Positions 33,594-44,090 of a stretch of DNA of 64,000 nucleotides are shown here, piece after piece. Both the position numbers and the translations under genes were made by a program. How positions within the stretch are numbered: position 1 is the first letter of the stretch; every line of letters begins with the position of its first letter. The notes under the pieces were generated by a model that ran no database searches, was not told the DNA's origin, and saw only the letters and a list, made by a program, of their open reading frames with translations. The stretch is from Psococerastis gibbosa (Eukaryota > Arthropoda > Insecta > Psocodea > Psocidae), in NCBI GenBank assembly GCA_963971405.1, contig OZ020488.1, forward strand, positions 10,481,261-10,545,260, in the 5' to 3' direction.

Positions 33594-34159
33594 GCAAAAT
33601 TCGCCCCTTTCCACATAAACTATACTTAAAATTTACACCCGGTTATACGGTAGGCGAAGCAAAACAATCGACCAATACATACCAAAAAGGTAAGCACGAC
33701 GCAACTAGTACCCTATACAAACACGAAAACTTCACAATATTGCACTGTATTTTTCAATCTTTTCGGCGAAATTATTCCTGTGTTTGGAATAAACAAAATA
33801 TGTGTTCTACCATAAGCAGTAGGTACACAGGTACACACACACTGCAACACGGGACTACTGAGCACTGACAAGCCATACCGCCTGCTGTCCGTTCCACGCC
33901 ATCGCCCGCCAAACCATCTTCTCACAGCTAGGCACAAAGCCCTAAACATCTTCTGACAGAGCAAGAGTCTACCATTGAACTATTTTGATGCCTTTCCAAC
34001 TGGCATTTAATTTAGATGAAAGTGTCCTAGATAAGAAAAACCAGACAAGAAGCCTCCGAATTGCCTTTAAAAACATCTAAAATCTTGCAGCACGAACAGT
34101 ACTGTCCTGTGCCGGATTAATTCTGAACGGGGCTCTGGGCTAAATTGAATTTGGAGGTG
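33594..34159. other. Non-coding stretch
   Basis: Nothing recognised. Confidence 0.5.
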
Positions 34160-34518
34160 CAGCAGGCTGATCATGGCGATTATAATACCGGGGTTTAGTT
34201 TTTATTTATTTTATTTTTTTTATTAAATGATAAATCGCATACAAACAATTTAATGAATGTATCCGATTGACCTCTTCCAGTCGCCTCTGTAGGTTAGTAC
34301 CCGTGTTGAGTTACGACACGTCTCCGATCGCATGGCGTATAAAGGCTCGCACAAGTGCAAGCACGTTACCACCTCTGGCCATCGAAGTCAAATACCCTGG
34401 TATTAAAAATGTAAGCAGGATAATTTTATAATGGAAAGTGCCATTCAAAATTTGTTTGTTTACAGTTTTAATCCCAGGATTAAATAAATACCAATCGCCA
34501 AGATCAGGCTGCTGCTGT
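34160..34518. mobile_element. MITE-P interrupted by a SINE-1
   Basis: The left end (GCAGCAGGCTGATCATGGCG, ATTATAATACCGGGGTTT) and right end (CCAATCGCCAAGATCAGGCT) match MITE-P. The sequence is interrupted at about 34196 and resumes at about 34390 with AAATACCCTGGTATTAAAAA. The insert is SINE-1. Confidence 0.82.
34196..34390 (-). mobile_element. SINE-1 copy inside MITE-P, with A-rich tail
   Basis: A full reverse-strand SINE-1: (T/A)-rich tail 34198-34225, then GCATACAAACAATTTAATGA, GACCTCTTCCAGTCGCCTC, GAGTTACGACACGTCTCCGA, CTCGCACAAGTGCAAGCACG and the 5' end CCACCTCTGGCCATCGAAG. It is the best-delimited copy and gives the family consensus end points. Confidence 0.85.
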
Positions 34519-34832
34519 AATACAATATTATATTGTCTGTCGATTTTTGGTACCAAATTTAAAAATTTACATTAAGTTTCAAGAAAGTTTCCTCATTCAA
34601 TTACGTACAACATACATGAGTTACTTTGGAAGTTTATTTTTATTTTATTTTTTGGAGGCCCTGGACTACAACCCACTTAGCCCAATGGCTAATCGGGCAC
34701 TGGTTTCATAGAGTAAAACGTACAACTCTGCGCAATTTTTGAAAAATATTGCTCGTGTGTAAGCACTGTGCACACCTACCTTCTGTTTCTACTGCTAATA
34801 AATATAAAGTAATTTTCGCCTTAATCATCATA
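34519..34832. other. Non-coding stretch
   Basis: Nothing recognised. Confidence 0.5.
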
Positions 34833-35010
34833 GGCGGCTATCCCACTTGTCAATATTCCGTCATTTATGCATCAATAATAAGTCTCTACGATATTATAAC
34901 TTAATTTATAATAGATACGTTAAGTATCTAGATAATAGTCTCCTTAAAACAAAAATATCATCAATTATTGATGCACAAATGACGGAATATTGACAAATGG
35001 AATAGCTGCC
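34833..35010. mobile_element. Palindromic MITE (family TWA), diverged short form
   Basis: A 178-bp element begins GGCGGCTATCCC and ends GGAATAGCTGCC, flanked by ATA on both sides (34830-34832 and 35011-35013). The arms (TTGTCAATATTCCGTCATTT) are unique to this copy, and the central GGTAGCAGACA motif is lacking. It is assigned from its ends and duplication only. Confidence 0.72.
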
Positions 35011-35034
35011 ATAGGGTAAAGTGCATTCTATTAA

Positions 35035-35174
35035 GGCGGGGATTCCACCAACGTCAATAGTGATATTAAATGTAGTTTTGACGTGGTAGCAGACATTTTT
35101 AGTATGTCTTTAATGTCTGCTACATCGTCAACACTACATTTAATATCACTATTGACGTTGATGGAATCCCCGCC
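35035..35174. mobile_element. Palindromic MITE (family TWA), short hairpin form
   Basis: A 140-bp hairpin begins GGCGGGGATTCC and ends GGAATCCCCGCC, flanked by TAA (35032-35034 and 35175-35177). The arms continue ACCAACGTCAATAGTGATAT, differing from 16807, while the centre (GACGTGGTAGCAGACATTTT) is almost identical to it. Confidence 0.88.
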
Positions 35175-35663
35175 TAAGCAATCTCATAAAATCACATAAG
35201 TGCGTAAGTCTTCCTGTACCAAAAATACTACACACACAGTTTATGGAAATGAACCCCAGTTTCCTAAACAAGAAAATAACTTTAGAGCCCACCCGACAGA
35301 ATAGTAACCTACAGTCCATCAAGTAAGCTAACAACCAGTTTCCAAGTTCTAACAACGGTTAGTCGGTTGCCTACTATTAACTATTCAGATATAAAAGGCA
35401 GGAGCTACGAAGCGGTGTTCATCAAGTTGCGTGTCACCATGACAACGATCCCTCTACATGTAACAACCAATCAAGTCAGCGATTCTAACGAGCCCTGTAG
35501 TGTGTACCTATCCACACTACAGAGAGAATCTAATTGGCAAAGCTCAGGTGCAGCTGAAGTTCGAGATAAGCTCTCTCGAGTGTAGGAGGAAGGTCTCAGT
35601 CTGTATAATATTCTTCTACAAGTTGATAAACAGTCATTTGGACTGCGCCTCTATATTCTAGAG
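35175..35663. other. Non-coding stretch
   Basis: Nothing recognised. Confidence 0.5.
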
Positions 35664-35993
35664 CAGGGGTTCCCAAACTGCAGTCCATGGACCACCAGTG
35701 GTCCACAGACATATATCAGGTGGTCCACGGAGCAAAGTAAGAAATAAGAAAATAAAACAGTTGATTACTGTAAATTAGAAGTAAAATACAGTAAGTCTTG
35801 GCACTGAACTATAAAATCTAACCGATATCAGTCCCAAACATTTAATCATATATCAGCACGTAGGTTAATTGTAGGCACAAACTACTTGATCTTGGTCCTA
35901 GAATTTGACGATTTTCCTGTCACGCCATGGAGGTCCACGGAAAATCATAAAATAATCTAGTGGTCCACGGACAAAAAAGGTTAGGAACCTCTG
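35664..35993. mobile_element. hAT-type non-autonomous element with perfect 8-bp duplication
   Basis: Starts CAGGGGTTCCCAAACT and ends AGGTTAGGAACCTCTG. TTCTAGAG occurs directly at both sides (35656-35663 and 35994-36001). It is 330 bp with no transposase, and shares its interior (TAAGTCTTGGCACTGAACTA) with the 2543 and, inverted, 9003 copies. Confidence 0.93.
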
Positions 35994-36059
35994 TTCTAGA
36001 GAGTCTACCTAGATTAAATTTTAAGGACACAAGGTTAAGAACTTAGTTTATTTTAAAAG

Positions 36060-36205
36060 GTTAATCGCGTACAAACAATTTAATGAATGTATCCGATTCA
36101 CCTCTACAATCGCCTCAATAAGTAACGTAATAGGTACTTGTGTCAAGTTACGACACGTCTCCGATTGCAAGGTGTGTAGAGACTCGCACAAGTACAAGCA
36201 CGTTA
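36060..36205 (-). mobile_element. SINE-1 copy split by a MITE
   Basis: Reverse-strand SINE-1 from GGTTAATCGCGTACAAACAA to GTACAAGCACGTTA, where the MITE at 36206 interrupts it. The remaining SINE 5' end (CACTTTGCCACCGAA) continues after the MITE at 36593. Confidence 0.82.
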
Positions 36206-36589
36206 GGTGCCCATTCCATCGACTGGCTAGGGCTATTTACAAAAACGGTGACGTGGTAGCAGTAATTCAAGACTTAGGTGGCGTTTCCACTGACCTCGCA
36301 TTGCAGAATGCAAATGACATTGACGGAAATTAGAATTTTTCTTTTTATAGAAATCTATTAAAATGTTTGTACTTAACATATCCCATGACGCCATTTTTTA
36401 ATTTTAGTTTGTTTGTTTGTGATTTTACTGTATGATCATTGATCAATTTTAACTATGGCATAGAGGAAAATAAACATTTCCATCAATTCTGCAATGCGAG
36501 GTCGGTGGAAACCCCGCCTAAGTCTTAAATATCTGCTACCACGTCACTGTTTTTGTAAATAGCCCTAGCCGGTCGATGGAATGGGCGCC
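36206..36589. mobile_element. Palindromic MITE (family TWA), full-length concentric form
   Basis: A 384-bp element begins GGTGCCCATTCC and ends GGAATGGGCGCC, with TTA at both sides (36203-36205 and 36590-36592). It is inserted in SINE-1. The SINE at 34377 shows the uninterrupted site GCACGTTACCAC. Confidence 0.92.
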
Positions 36590-36592
36590 TTA

Positions 36593-37310
36593 TCACTTTG
36601 CCACCGAATTCGCATATTTTGTTGCCAATCTCAAAGGCCCCGCTAGTTAGGATCATTGGTACTGTTAATAAGCTTAAGGGAGAGATTTAATTTTTTTTTT
36701 TTGTAAACAAGGAATGGTCTTGCATTTTTGACGAAATTAATTAATTTCTCGTTCCACAGCCGTAAAGATATGGAAATGGTATGATGAAAAAATCATTAAA
36801 AAAAATACAAGCTTTTGCAGGAAATTAAAATTTTTTAAACCTGAAATATTACCACTTCAACAAAACCCGATAATGTACATTGAACAGGTTTTATAGATAG
36901 CTATAGTTGTAAATAAATAGATTGCTTTTGAGAAAGTTCCAATTTTTAACATTCATAATCTGACGATGTTCAGAACTCAGCGGCGGCGGAACTAGGAATT
37001 AAGTAATTTCGTCAAAAATACATGACTACTCCTTATTTATAAAATAATTTGAAATCTGTCCCTTAATGATCTCGATTAACTTGAGCCAGCCTGCCTTCAA
37101 GTCTGATGTATTAGACGTTACAAAGAGACCTGGGCATTTTCTTGTTTTGCTCTTGTGATTTATTTTAATTTTATTATTATATTGCATATATTATAATGCT
37201 TCACTGTACCTATCACTCATAGGTACTGTACTTTAACTAAGTACTTTGAACGCTATAGAATTTCACTTATATCTGATATCTACTAGTATAATACAATATA
37301 ATCTATTTAA
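36593..37310. other. Non-coding stretch
   Basis: After the SINE-1 5' tip (to ~36610) nothing was recognised. Confidence 0.5.
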
Positions 37311-38140
37311 TGCTTTCCAATTTATACGTAGTATAAGGAAAGCTTTGTGACGGTCAAAATTTTCGATTCCGAGATTTCAACGGATTTACACGTTTTAAGG
37401 TCCCAGGAACCCAAAAAAGTGGTTTTTACGAAATGTCTGTCTGTCTGTCTGTTCGTCGATTTCCGGGCAAACTACTCGGTCGATTTTGATGAAATTCGGC
37501 ATGTAGGTTCACAAAAATCATGCCTCGGTATCATTTTTTTATTTTGGGCTAACTCTATTTGGGGGGTTTTTATTTGCAAAAAACTTCAAAAAAACGTCTA
37601 AAAAAATTATTTCCCCAAAACGGCTCCAACGATTTCTTTTATATTCACATATATTGTAGTTGTTGTTAATGTTGATAAAATGCGGGGGGTCGCTTGCCCC
37701 TTGATAGTTTGCTTCTGGGTGCAAAAAATAAAAATGACTAAAAAATAATTTTTCTGCGACACCTTTCTATCGATGATTTCTACCTTCAGGGATGTTTTAG
37801 GTGTTAAATTGAGTAACGAAATCGGACAGGTTGCTTTCCCAAAAAAGTATTTGCTTTTGTACAAAAAAATGTTTTTTGAAAAAAAAAGATAGAAAATTCA
37901 CGCTCAAATGCATTGCATTGCGTGCCCTGCCAGTATTGCTGTGTGGTAATGTGTTGGTCTGACCTATCTAGAATTTACCTCACCACCAGTGACGAGTGAC
38001 GTCAGCTGGACACACCCCCCCCCCCCCGAGATATCGGCAATTGAACAATAGGAAAATTATTTACCATGAAATTACTCATTTTCTCTATCTACTAATTTTG
38101 ATAAATTGGAAAGCATGTTCGAGTAAACTTGGACCGGTTT
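37311..38140 (+). repeat. R850 interspersed repeat, near full length
   Basis: About 830 bp from ATGCTTTCCAATTTATACG to ATAAATTGGAAAGCATGTTC and on to GACCGG. The first and last ~16 bases are inverted repeats of each other (ATGCTTTCCAATTTAT). The 5' end can also fold locally (GCTTTCC...GGAAAGC). It contains a (GTCT)n block, TTTGGGGGGTTTTTAT and a C12 run near 38016-38027. No conserved reading frame across copies. Probably a non-autonomous DNA element. Confidence 0.78.
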
Positions 38141-38405
38141 TACTTATTAATATTACCACTTCATTTTTTTCTTTGTCCGGTAATACAGGACAAGGGTCAA
38201 TATATATGGCATTTTTTCAACAGTAAGTTAGTAAGTAAGTAAACGTGTAATGAAAAATAATAAAACAATACACAATAATTGTTAGGTATAAAATAATTTT
38301 CCCTGCTCTGAACTAAAATAAAAAAAATAAAAATAAACATGTACTATTAACAGTACTGTGATTATCACGGTCAAGCCTGGCACAGAAAAATATACATTTA
38401 ATTTA
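38141..38405. other. Short spacer
   Basis: Has a GTAAGTTAGTAAGTAAG simple tail (38223-38242), possibly a LINE end. Nothing else recognised. Confidence 0.45.
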
Positions 38406-38548
38406 GGCGGGGATTCCATCGACCTTGTTTGTGTTTGGCAGCGTGACATTGACGGAAATTTTTGTTTTAAAGACAGTCTTTAATGTCTGCTACCACGTCA
38501 ATATCACGCTGCCAAACACAAACGAGCTAGGTCGGTGGAATCCCCACC
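38406..38548. mobile_element. Palindromic MITE (family TWA), short hairpin form
   Basis: A 143-bp element begins GGCGGGGATTCC and ends GGAATCCCCACC, with TTA on both sides (38403-38405 and 38549-38551). The arms continue TCGACCTTGTTTGTGTTTGG, again private to this copy. One arm carries TGACGGAAATTTTTGTTTTA from the large-form core in place of the GGTAGCAGAC motif, which is kept on the other arm (a hybrid). Confidence 0.87.
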
Positions 38549-38778
38549 TTAGTAATTTACTATAGTAACCAATGGAATACCCACTCAAGCCCCCAGACAA
38601 ACAAATGAGCTCCCTAAAATAATATTAATATGACTATATTGACTTACGGGTCTGAAGACCGTTTTCCAGCCATTCGGCCAGTTGAGACCTCCCGTCAACG
38701 CGAACCTTGGGAAGTGGGGCACATTTAGACACCGAAACATCGAGATTTACGCCAGCTGCAGCAGCAACAGCATGGCGT

Positions 38779-38947
38779 CTAGAAGCAGCCCATGCTGACG
38801 GCGAGATCGTTCGATATGAACACGGACATGATCATCGAGATGACGAAGCTTATGTAAGCTCCGAAAAAAATTATGGACGGTCCCTTGTCGCTAATGAACT
38901 CGTTGATGCTCTCATTGTTGATCTTCCGCAGTTGCAAGTAACAATAT
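38779..38947 (-). CDS. Candidate terminal coding exon with a membrane segment
   Basis: Read on the minus strand, a plausible acceptor (CCCATTCAG, AG at 38948-38949) opens a 55-codon frame to TAG at 38779-38781. The frame has strong C/G preference at third codon positions, unlike the surrounding repeats. It encodes a polar segment (LRKINNESINEFISDKG), then ~20 hydrophobic residues (SIIFFGAYISFVISMIMSVF) and a short tail. That pattern suits the last exon of a membrane protein. I do not recognise the family. A good donor (GTAAGT, 38642-38647) downstream in another frame leaves the structure ambiguous. The plus-strand frame over the same DNA is the rival reading. Confidence 0.33.
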
Positions 38948-39440
38948 CTGAATGGGCTAAATAAGAACGCGAAAAATTGCACGAGCTTCGCGAGAACAAG
39001 CATTTTGTGACAAAATCACAGGCAGGAATTTGAGCTGTGATTTATTAATGACGCAGTTTATGGGAAAGTACGAAGTAAAATGTCAGCTGAGAGTTCGACC
39101 GGGGTGCGGAAACTGCGCAAGTCTGCGATTCGTCTCGCTGGAGCGTGCGGGGTTTCTTTCATTCGGGTAGATACAATATGTCTGCCTAAAGGTGGAGGAG
39201 GGGAAGGGGTCTCGGGAGAACCGGGGGAGCAATATGGACAGCGAGAGATACCAATGAAAAGGCTAACTTGGCTTGAAAAACGATATTTCAGAAACAATGA
39301 TTCACGGATGGAGAGTTACATTGATATACACCAAAAGACACGAAAATGTAAGTTCGATAAGTTGAGAAGGGCTTAATGGCGTTCCAAATTTTAAAGTTTG
39401 GCATGGACCACTGGATTGGCCCATCACTGAATCCAGGCCA
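38948..39440. other. Non-coding stretch
   Basis: Somewhat GC-richer than its surroundings. Plus-strand frames at 39080-39376 and 39376-39606 carry no motif I recognise. Confidence 0.4.
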
Positions 39441-39444
39441 TTTG

Positions 39445-39592
39445 ACTGGAAACGCTTCAAACGGTGAAGAAATTGTACCTGTTGACGAAACGTTGGGACG
39501 CTCACTTTCATATCGACCACGGCCAATAAGCCCGGATAATACGGGTTCTTCATATCTCCGGCCTCCGGCCGTGAAAGCCTTAGCAGTAGTTG
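39445..39592 (-). repeat. Retroelement-like repeat fragment (GGCTTTCACGGCCGG)
   Basis: Reverse-strand partner of 28990: it has AAGGCTTTCACGGCCGG at one end and CGTCCCAACGTTTCGTC toward the other. Confidence 0.5.
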
Positions 39593-40872
39593 ACGTGGTT
39601 GAATAATCTAAGTTTTGAAGGAATTGCCGTACTGTGAGCTCAACTTTAACTACTGCTGGACCAGCGCAGCGGGCCTACTATGCCGTTTAGTATTAACTTA
39701 TTCTTGGGGTCAGAAGTGAAAACAAAACAATTTTGAATACGACTTTTCATTCTAAAATTATTATCTTCCGCTGCTGTTATTACTATCCGATGCGTTTTTA
39801 TAAATAAAAAAATAAATCCGTACGATCAGTCGAAATGGCCAAAAACTCTTAGGGTACTGAGTTATAGGGGTTCGAAACTTCCTTAACCACGGGAACATGA
39901 TTAGGGTGCCAGTGAGTTTTCCGTTTTTCTCGATACTAACTTTTGTGGACCCTGATCGTTATACCCGTGCGGCCGTGTCGTCTTAAAATAGCCTTCAACA
40001 ACTTGAATATACTAAATTTTTAATAAATTGCGTTTTTTTTCGTATGATGCATGAAGTAGTCTTCTGCAAGTTAAATGAGCCAAATCTTTAAAAACATGCT
40101 TTGTTAATTAAATAAAAATAAAAAGTCAAGAAAAAAAAATCCGTTGAAATCTCGGAATCGAACATTTCGACCATCACAAAGCTTTCCTTATACTACGTAT
40201 AAATTGGAAAGCAACAACAAATTTTGGGGTGCTATTTTGCTACGTAGCATGTCCTCTTAAGAATCAACAAAAAAAATTCCATGGATGAAAAAAATACCGC
40301 AGTCCCTCTAAAAATACGAACAATAATTTAAACGGAATGCTGAATAATTATTATTCAAAACTTGGCCCACAAGATACTGCATGCAATTCACGAATTCAAA
40401 TAATATGGCAATACGATGCACGCAGTTATTACACTAAAGTAAAGCTGATAATTGTCGTAATTATACTAATCATCAGGCCAGTGAGTTCTTTCACCTCTAT
40501 ACAAAATAAACGCTACAAGAAAATGAGGGTGTTCATGGAATAGTGAATTTGCCGTGAGATATGCCCAATTAAGTTCTCTTGCGGCGCGCCGTTAGGCGAC
40601 ACAGCAATAGCCTTAGAGTGAACAAAGTGCCGCTTTAATAGGTAGTTGGAGGGGGAAAATTCCTTACAAGTGTAAAAATCTAATATCTCAATAAATATCA
40701 TCGTTGAGTTGTCAAAAACATCACGACCAATAGAAAAAAAACACATGAATTTGATTTGGATGGATTTGATTGGTGTGGTGGTACGGAGTAAGGACGCATA
40801 TAGAGGGGGCGGGGACCCAAAATTCCCCCCAAAATTAAGTGAGTCTGTTGAAAGTAAATTAATTTAATATAT
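39593..40872. other. Non-coding stretch with an R850 5' fragment
   Basis: 40128-40215 (minus) is the 5' ~85 bp of R850 (GTTGAAATCTCGGAATCGAA... to ...TATAAATTGGAAAGCA). 39735-39785 has weak MITE-P similarity. Nothing else recognised. Confidence 0.5.
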
Positions 40873-41130
40873 ATGAATGAGTTTATTCTATTCAGGACCA
40901 CGACGGGCCATGACTACCTCAACCGCATTGGAGTCCGCGATTCCTGCGCTTGCGACCTATGTGGACACCCCCAGATGGACGCTGAACACCTCGCGTCGTG
41001 CCCGGCAATCGACCACACGCCGACAAATGAAGACGAATTCGAAAAGATCGCACGTCGCTACTGGTCACCAAATGGCCGACATGCCCAGGGTTGGCGTTGG
41101 CTAGTAAGTAAGTAAGTAAGTTTATTCTGT
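40873..41130 (+). pseudogene. LINE ORF2 C-terminal zinc-knuckle fragment
   Basis: The translation FRTTTGHDYLNRIGVRDSCA followed by CDLCGHPQMDAEHLASCPA shows a C-x2-C-x8-H-x4-C finger and the preceding 'TGHxxLxxxLxRIG' motif of non-LTR ORF2 proteins. It ends in a (GTAA)n tail (41102-41120), the element's own 3' tail. Only the 3' tip is present. Confidence 0.8.
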
Positions 41131-41845
41131 TTTGAATCACCACTACCCCTCCCAACAAAATGGGCTAGATCCGTCCCAGGTCCCGAAGAAGATCTTTTAC
41201 TGTGGCCAATTCTTAGTAGCGAAGGCCACATATGATATATTGAAAAGTAGAGGGGCCTTTCTGCTAATTTCTGCCACCCTACGGGACTTCGAATTGAAAA
41301 GGAGGACGTGGGACGATTAAAAAGCTGTCTCCACCCCTAAGGCCTGTGTCTCCCGCTGTCATGGACGTAGGCAGCTTCAAATTAGGGGGGGGGATGACCT
41401 TGGAGTCTTCCCCGCTCTCCATTGCTAGCATCAGTCTATTACTATTAACATTATCTCAAGCAAATATGACAGGAAAAACATTTAGAAACTAAAACTTCTT
41501 AATAAAATTAATAAAACTGCATACAGGTGGGAGAGGGAGGGGTGTTCTCCCCCGGTTAATATTTTTTGAAGACATAAGCCCCGAAACAGAGTGGAGGGGA
41601 GGTTGTCATTTGACAGCAGCAATATTCATATCCCCGTATTACAGACCAAGACGCATTTTGACAAGGCTCCAAACAGGGCGTCCAGGGTCACAAACTACGT
41701 GGGGATTTTTTTTTTTAATATAAATGCGAAATAATGGGGGTTTATGTCTTTGGCGATTGCAAAAAAACTGTAATCCTTAATAGGCTGAAAATAGTGGGTT
41801 TCGTAATTTCCTGACGAGACATAAGCTTAGAAGAGGGAATTAAGA
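41131..41845. other. Non-coding stretch
   Basis: Nothing recognised. Confidence 0.5.
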
Positions 41846-41849
41846 TGCA

Positions 41850-42110
41850 ACAATGTCGCTGTGGCCACTTTCAGGATGCAAACCGGCCACGACTATCTCC
41901 AAAGCCATCTGCACAGAATGGGACTCGTCGACTCACCTACCTGCCCCCTCTGTAATGAGGCTGAGGGCACGGCTGACCACCTGCCAAACTGCAGAGCTAT
42001 GGACACAAACAGCAACAACAATGAAGACTCCTTGCGACAACGGTCAAGGCTCTACTGGGCGACACGGCGCCAAATGGCAGAATTGCCACGGACGGGCGTT
42101 GGATGACCTG
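41850..42110 (+). pseudogene. LINE ORF2 C-terminal zinc-knuckle fragment
   Basis: A second, different copy of the same family: FRMQTGHDYLQSHLHRMGLV then CPLCNEAEGTADHLPNCRA. The frame is open for 81 codons with RQMAELPRTGVG at the end, parallel to the GRHAQGWRW ending at 40873. 5'-truncated. Confidence 0.8.
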
Positions 42111-42746
42111 ACCTGAAGATGCAACTAACATTACGCCGTGCGAAATTTTGGATGAAGATGATGCTAATTTTTATTTGGGACCATAATTCTGCCGTTCTTT
42201 CAATAAAATTAATTTTATAATATATAGGGGGCGGTTGTCCCCTCTGTCCATAGTTGCGCCTGCTGTGGATGTGTGACAGTTGAATAGTTGCTAGTCAATT
42301 GCTCTGAGTTGTGATGCCTTCAGTGACAGAAGAAAGAAAATTGTCTTTATTTTCACATGGGGTGAATTGTGGTCTTTTTGGCCCACTTTGACAACAAACC
42401 CATCAACTATTGGTAACACTGCGCTTATCTACATTAATCTAACCATGGCAAAGCAAGATAGTTCGGAAGAACCACTAGTTGGTATTTCGCGTGTTTACAG
42501 TGCTTGACCCCGAAGTATAACGGCACCCTGGCTAATTTTAGCGACTGACGTATACACAGTAGGAAGAAAATAAATGAAGCATTCGTGATTTCAATCTGTC
42601 AGGCAAAGGAATATGAAACAAACGACTGGCATGAGAGGAAATGAGCAGCTAATGTAATAAGGGCAGCACGGACCATCATGCAGAACACGTCCATTTCATA
42701 TGCTTAACCTTTTGTTCTTTTGTTGGAGAGCATAGCACTCATAGCA
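42111..42746. other. Non-coding stretch
   Basis: Nothing recognised. Confidence 0.5.
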
Positions 42747-42959
42747 GTAGTATACAACATGTCGTCAGACGAGCGCTGACATCACAACCCATGTATGAGA
42801 GCGCTCGCCTTACGACATATGTATTTACCCGAGCTTGGACCTTGACCTTTCAATGGGGTATGGGGGAGCGTCAAGGCATATTGTATGTCGTAAGGCGAGC
42901 GCTCGTCTTATGCATGGGTTGTAACGTCAGCGCTCGTCTCACGACATGTTGCATACTAC
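42747..42959. mobile_element. MITE with ~75-bp inverted arms
   Basis: A 213-bp element starts GTAGTATACAACATGTCGTC and ends CGACATGTTGCATACTAC. The arms contain two GAGCGC-centred palindromes each (GACGAGCGCTGAC and GAGCGCTCGCC). The flanks TCATAGCA (42739-42746) and TCATAGCC (42960-42967) agree at 7 of 8 bases, an apparent 8-bp duplication. No open frame. Confidence 0.83.
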
Positions 42960-43149
42960 TCATAGCCTAATCTACTGTAGCTGAAAAAGTTCAGAAATAC
43001 TCAATAAGAAATGTTACAAATAAAGTAACGGCTACATTTTAAAAAAAAAACTGCTTAAATGAGTTTGAACGAACAGCATTATATCTTCTTGTATTGTACA
43101 GCGGGCTGCTAAGCCAAGTTCCTCCACAACTCCATCGCAATATTATATT

Positions 43150-43312
43150 GGTGGCAATGTGGTAACGTGCTTGTACTTGTGCGAGTCTCTAAACATCACG
43201 CGATCGGAGACATGCCGTAACTCAACACGGGTACAAACATACAGAGGCGACTGGAGAGTGAAGAGGCCAATCGGATGCATTCATTACATTGTTTGTATGC
43301 GATTAACCTAAA
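43150..43312 (+). mobile_element. SINE-1 copy
   Basis: GTGGCAATGTGGTAACGTGC to ATTGTTTGTATGCGATTAAC, in the same order as the other copies. An 8-base insertion (GAGAGTGA-like) sits before GAAGAGGCCAATCGG. Confidence 0.78.
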
Positions 43313-44090
43313 AAACAATTATACTGGCCGACAGGCTTACTCTTCAGCATAATTGTACCATGATAAATGTACCATAAATCGTACCACGAAGGAATTTAAA
43401 TTGTAGTCAATTTTCTGTGTAATTAGATTTGCATTTTATTGGACTTTTACAAATAAATGAAAATTTATTTAAGTATATGTGTAAGAAGACCACATCTTTA
43501 AGGTCACAATCGCTGTTAGTGACGGTAACATATCATGCATCAAAACGTCGAGAAATGTTTCTTGTAATGGTTCTAAAATAAATATTCACTGTGGAATTCG
43601 TTGTTGCAAAGGTAAATTCCCCCATATGCCATATATCTCTATTCTTCATGCTCCTCAATGCCCAATATCAAAAATTGTCAGAGATTAAGTCATTTATTGT
43701 TTTAACGTTTATCAGGGAAATGTAACTCTTCCCAGGAGAGAAAGGAGATCGCAAAAACAAACAACATGTGGCATCCGACTCGTTACCAATATGCTAACGA
43801 GGAACCAACCTGTACATAATTCCATACCAATCTCAGATCGAACGACCAACGAAGTCATTATACGGACGAATAAAAGAGGAGGCCACAAGCAGTCTTTACT
43901 CTAGATCTACATTTGGAAACATCAACACAATATTCGCATATATGCGAACTTAAAGATATAAAAATAAATTTAAATATAAATTTAAATATAAATATAGGGT
44001 TTTTTCATGCCGTACAAGTGCAAACTTGGGAATTAATATTATGTATTATTAAGGGTATTTTTGAGGACGACGGACGTAGGCCTACTATAG
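43313..44090. other. Non-coding stretch
   Basis: AT-rich. A small AAATTTAAATATAAATTTAA simple block lies at about 43965-43995. Nothing else recognised. Confidence 0.5.

Noticed and set aside
40873..42110. A zinc-finger transcription factor suggested by C-x2-C...H-x4-C
   Set aside because: The surrounding TGHDYL and RIG motifs and the simple-repeat tail identify LINE ORF2 ends; there is no tandem finger array.
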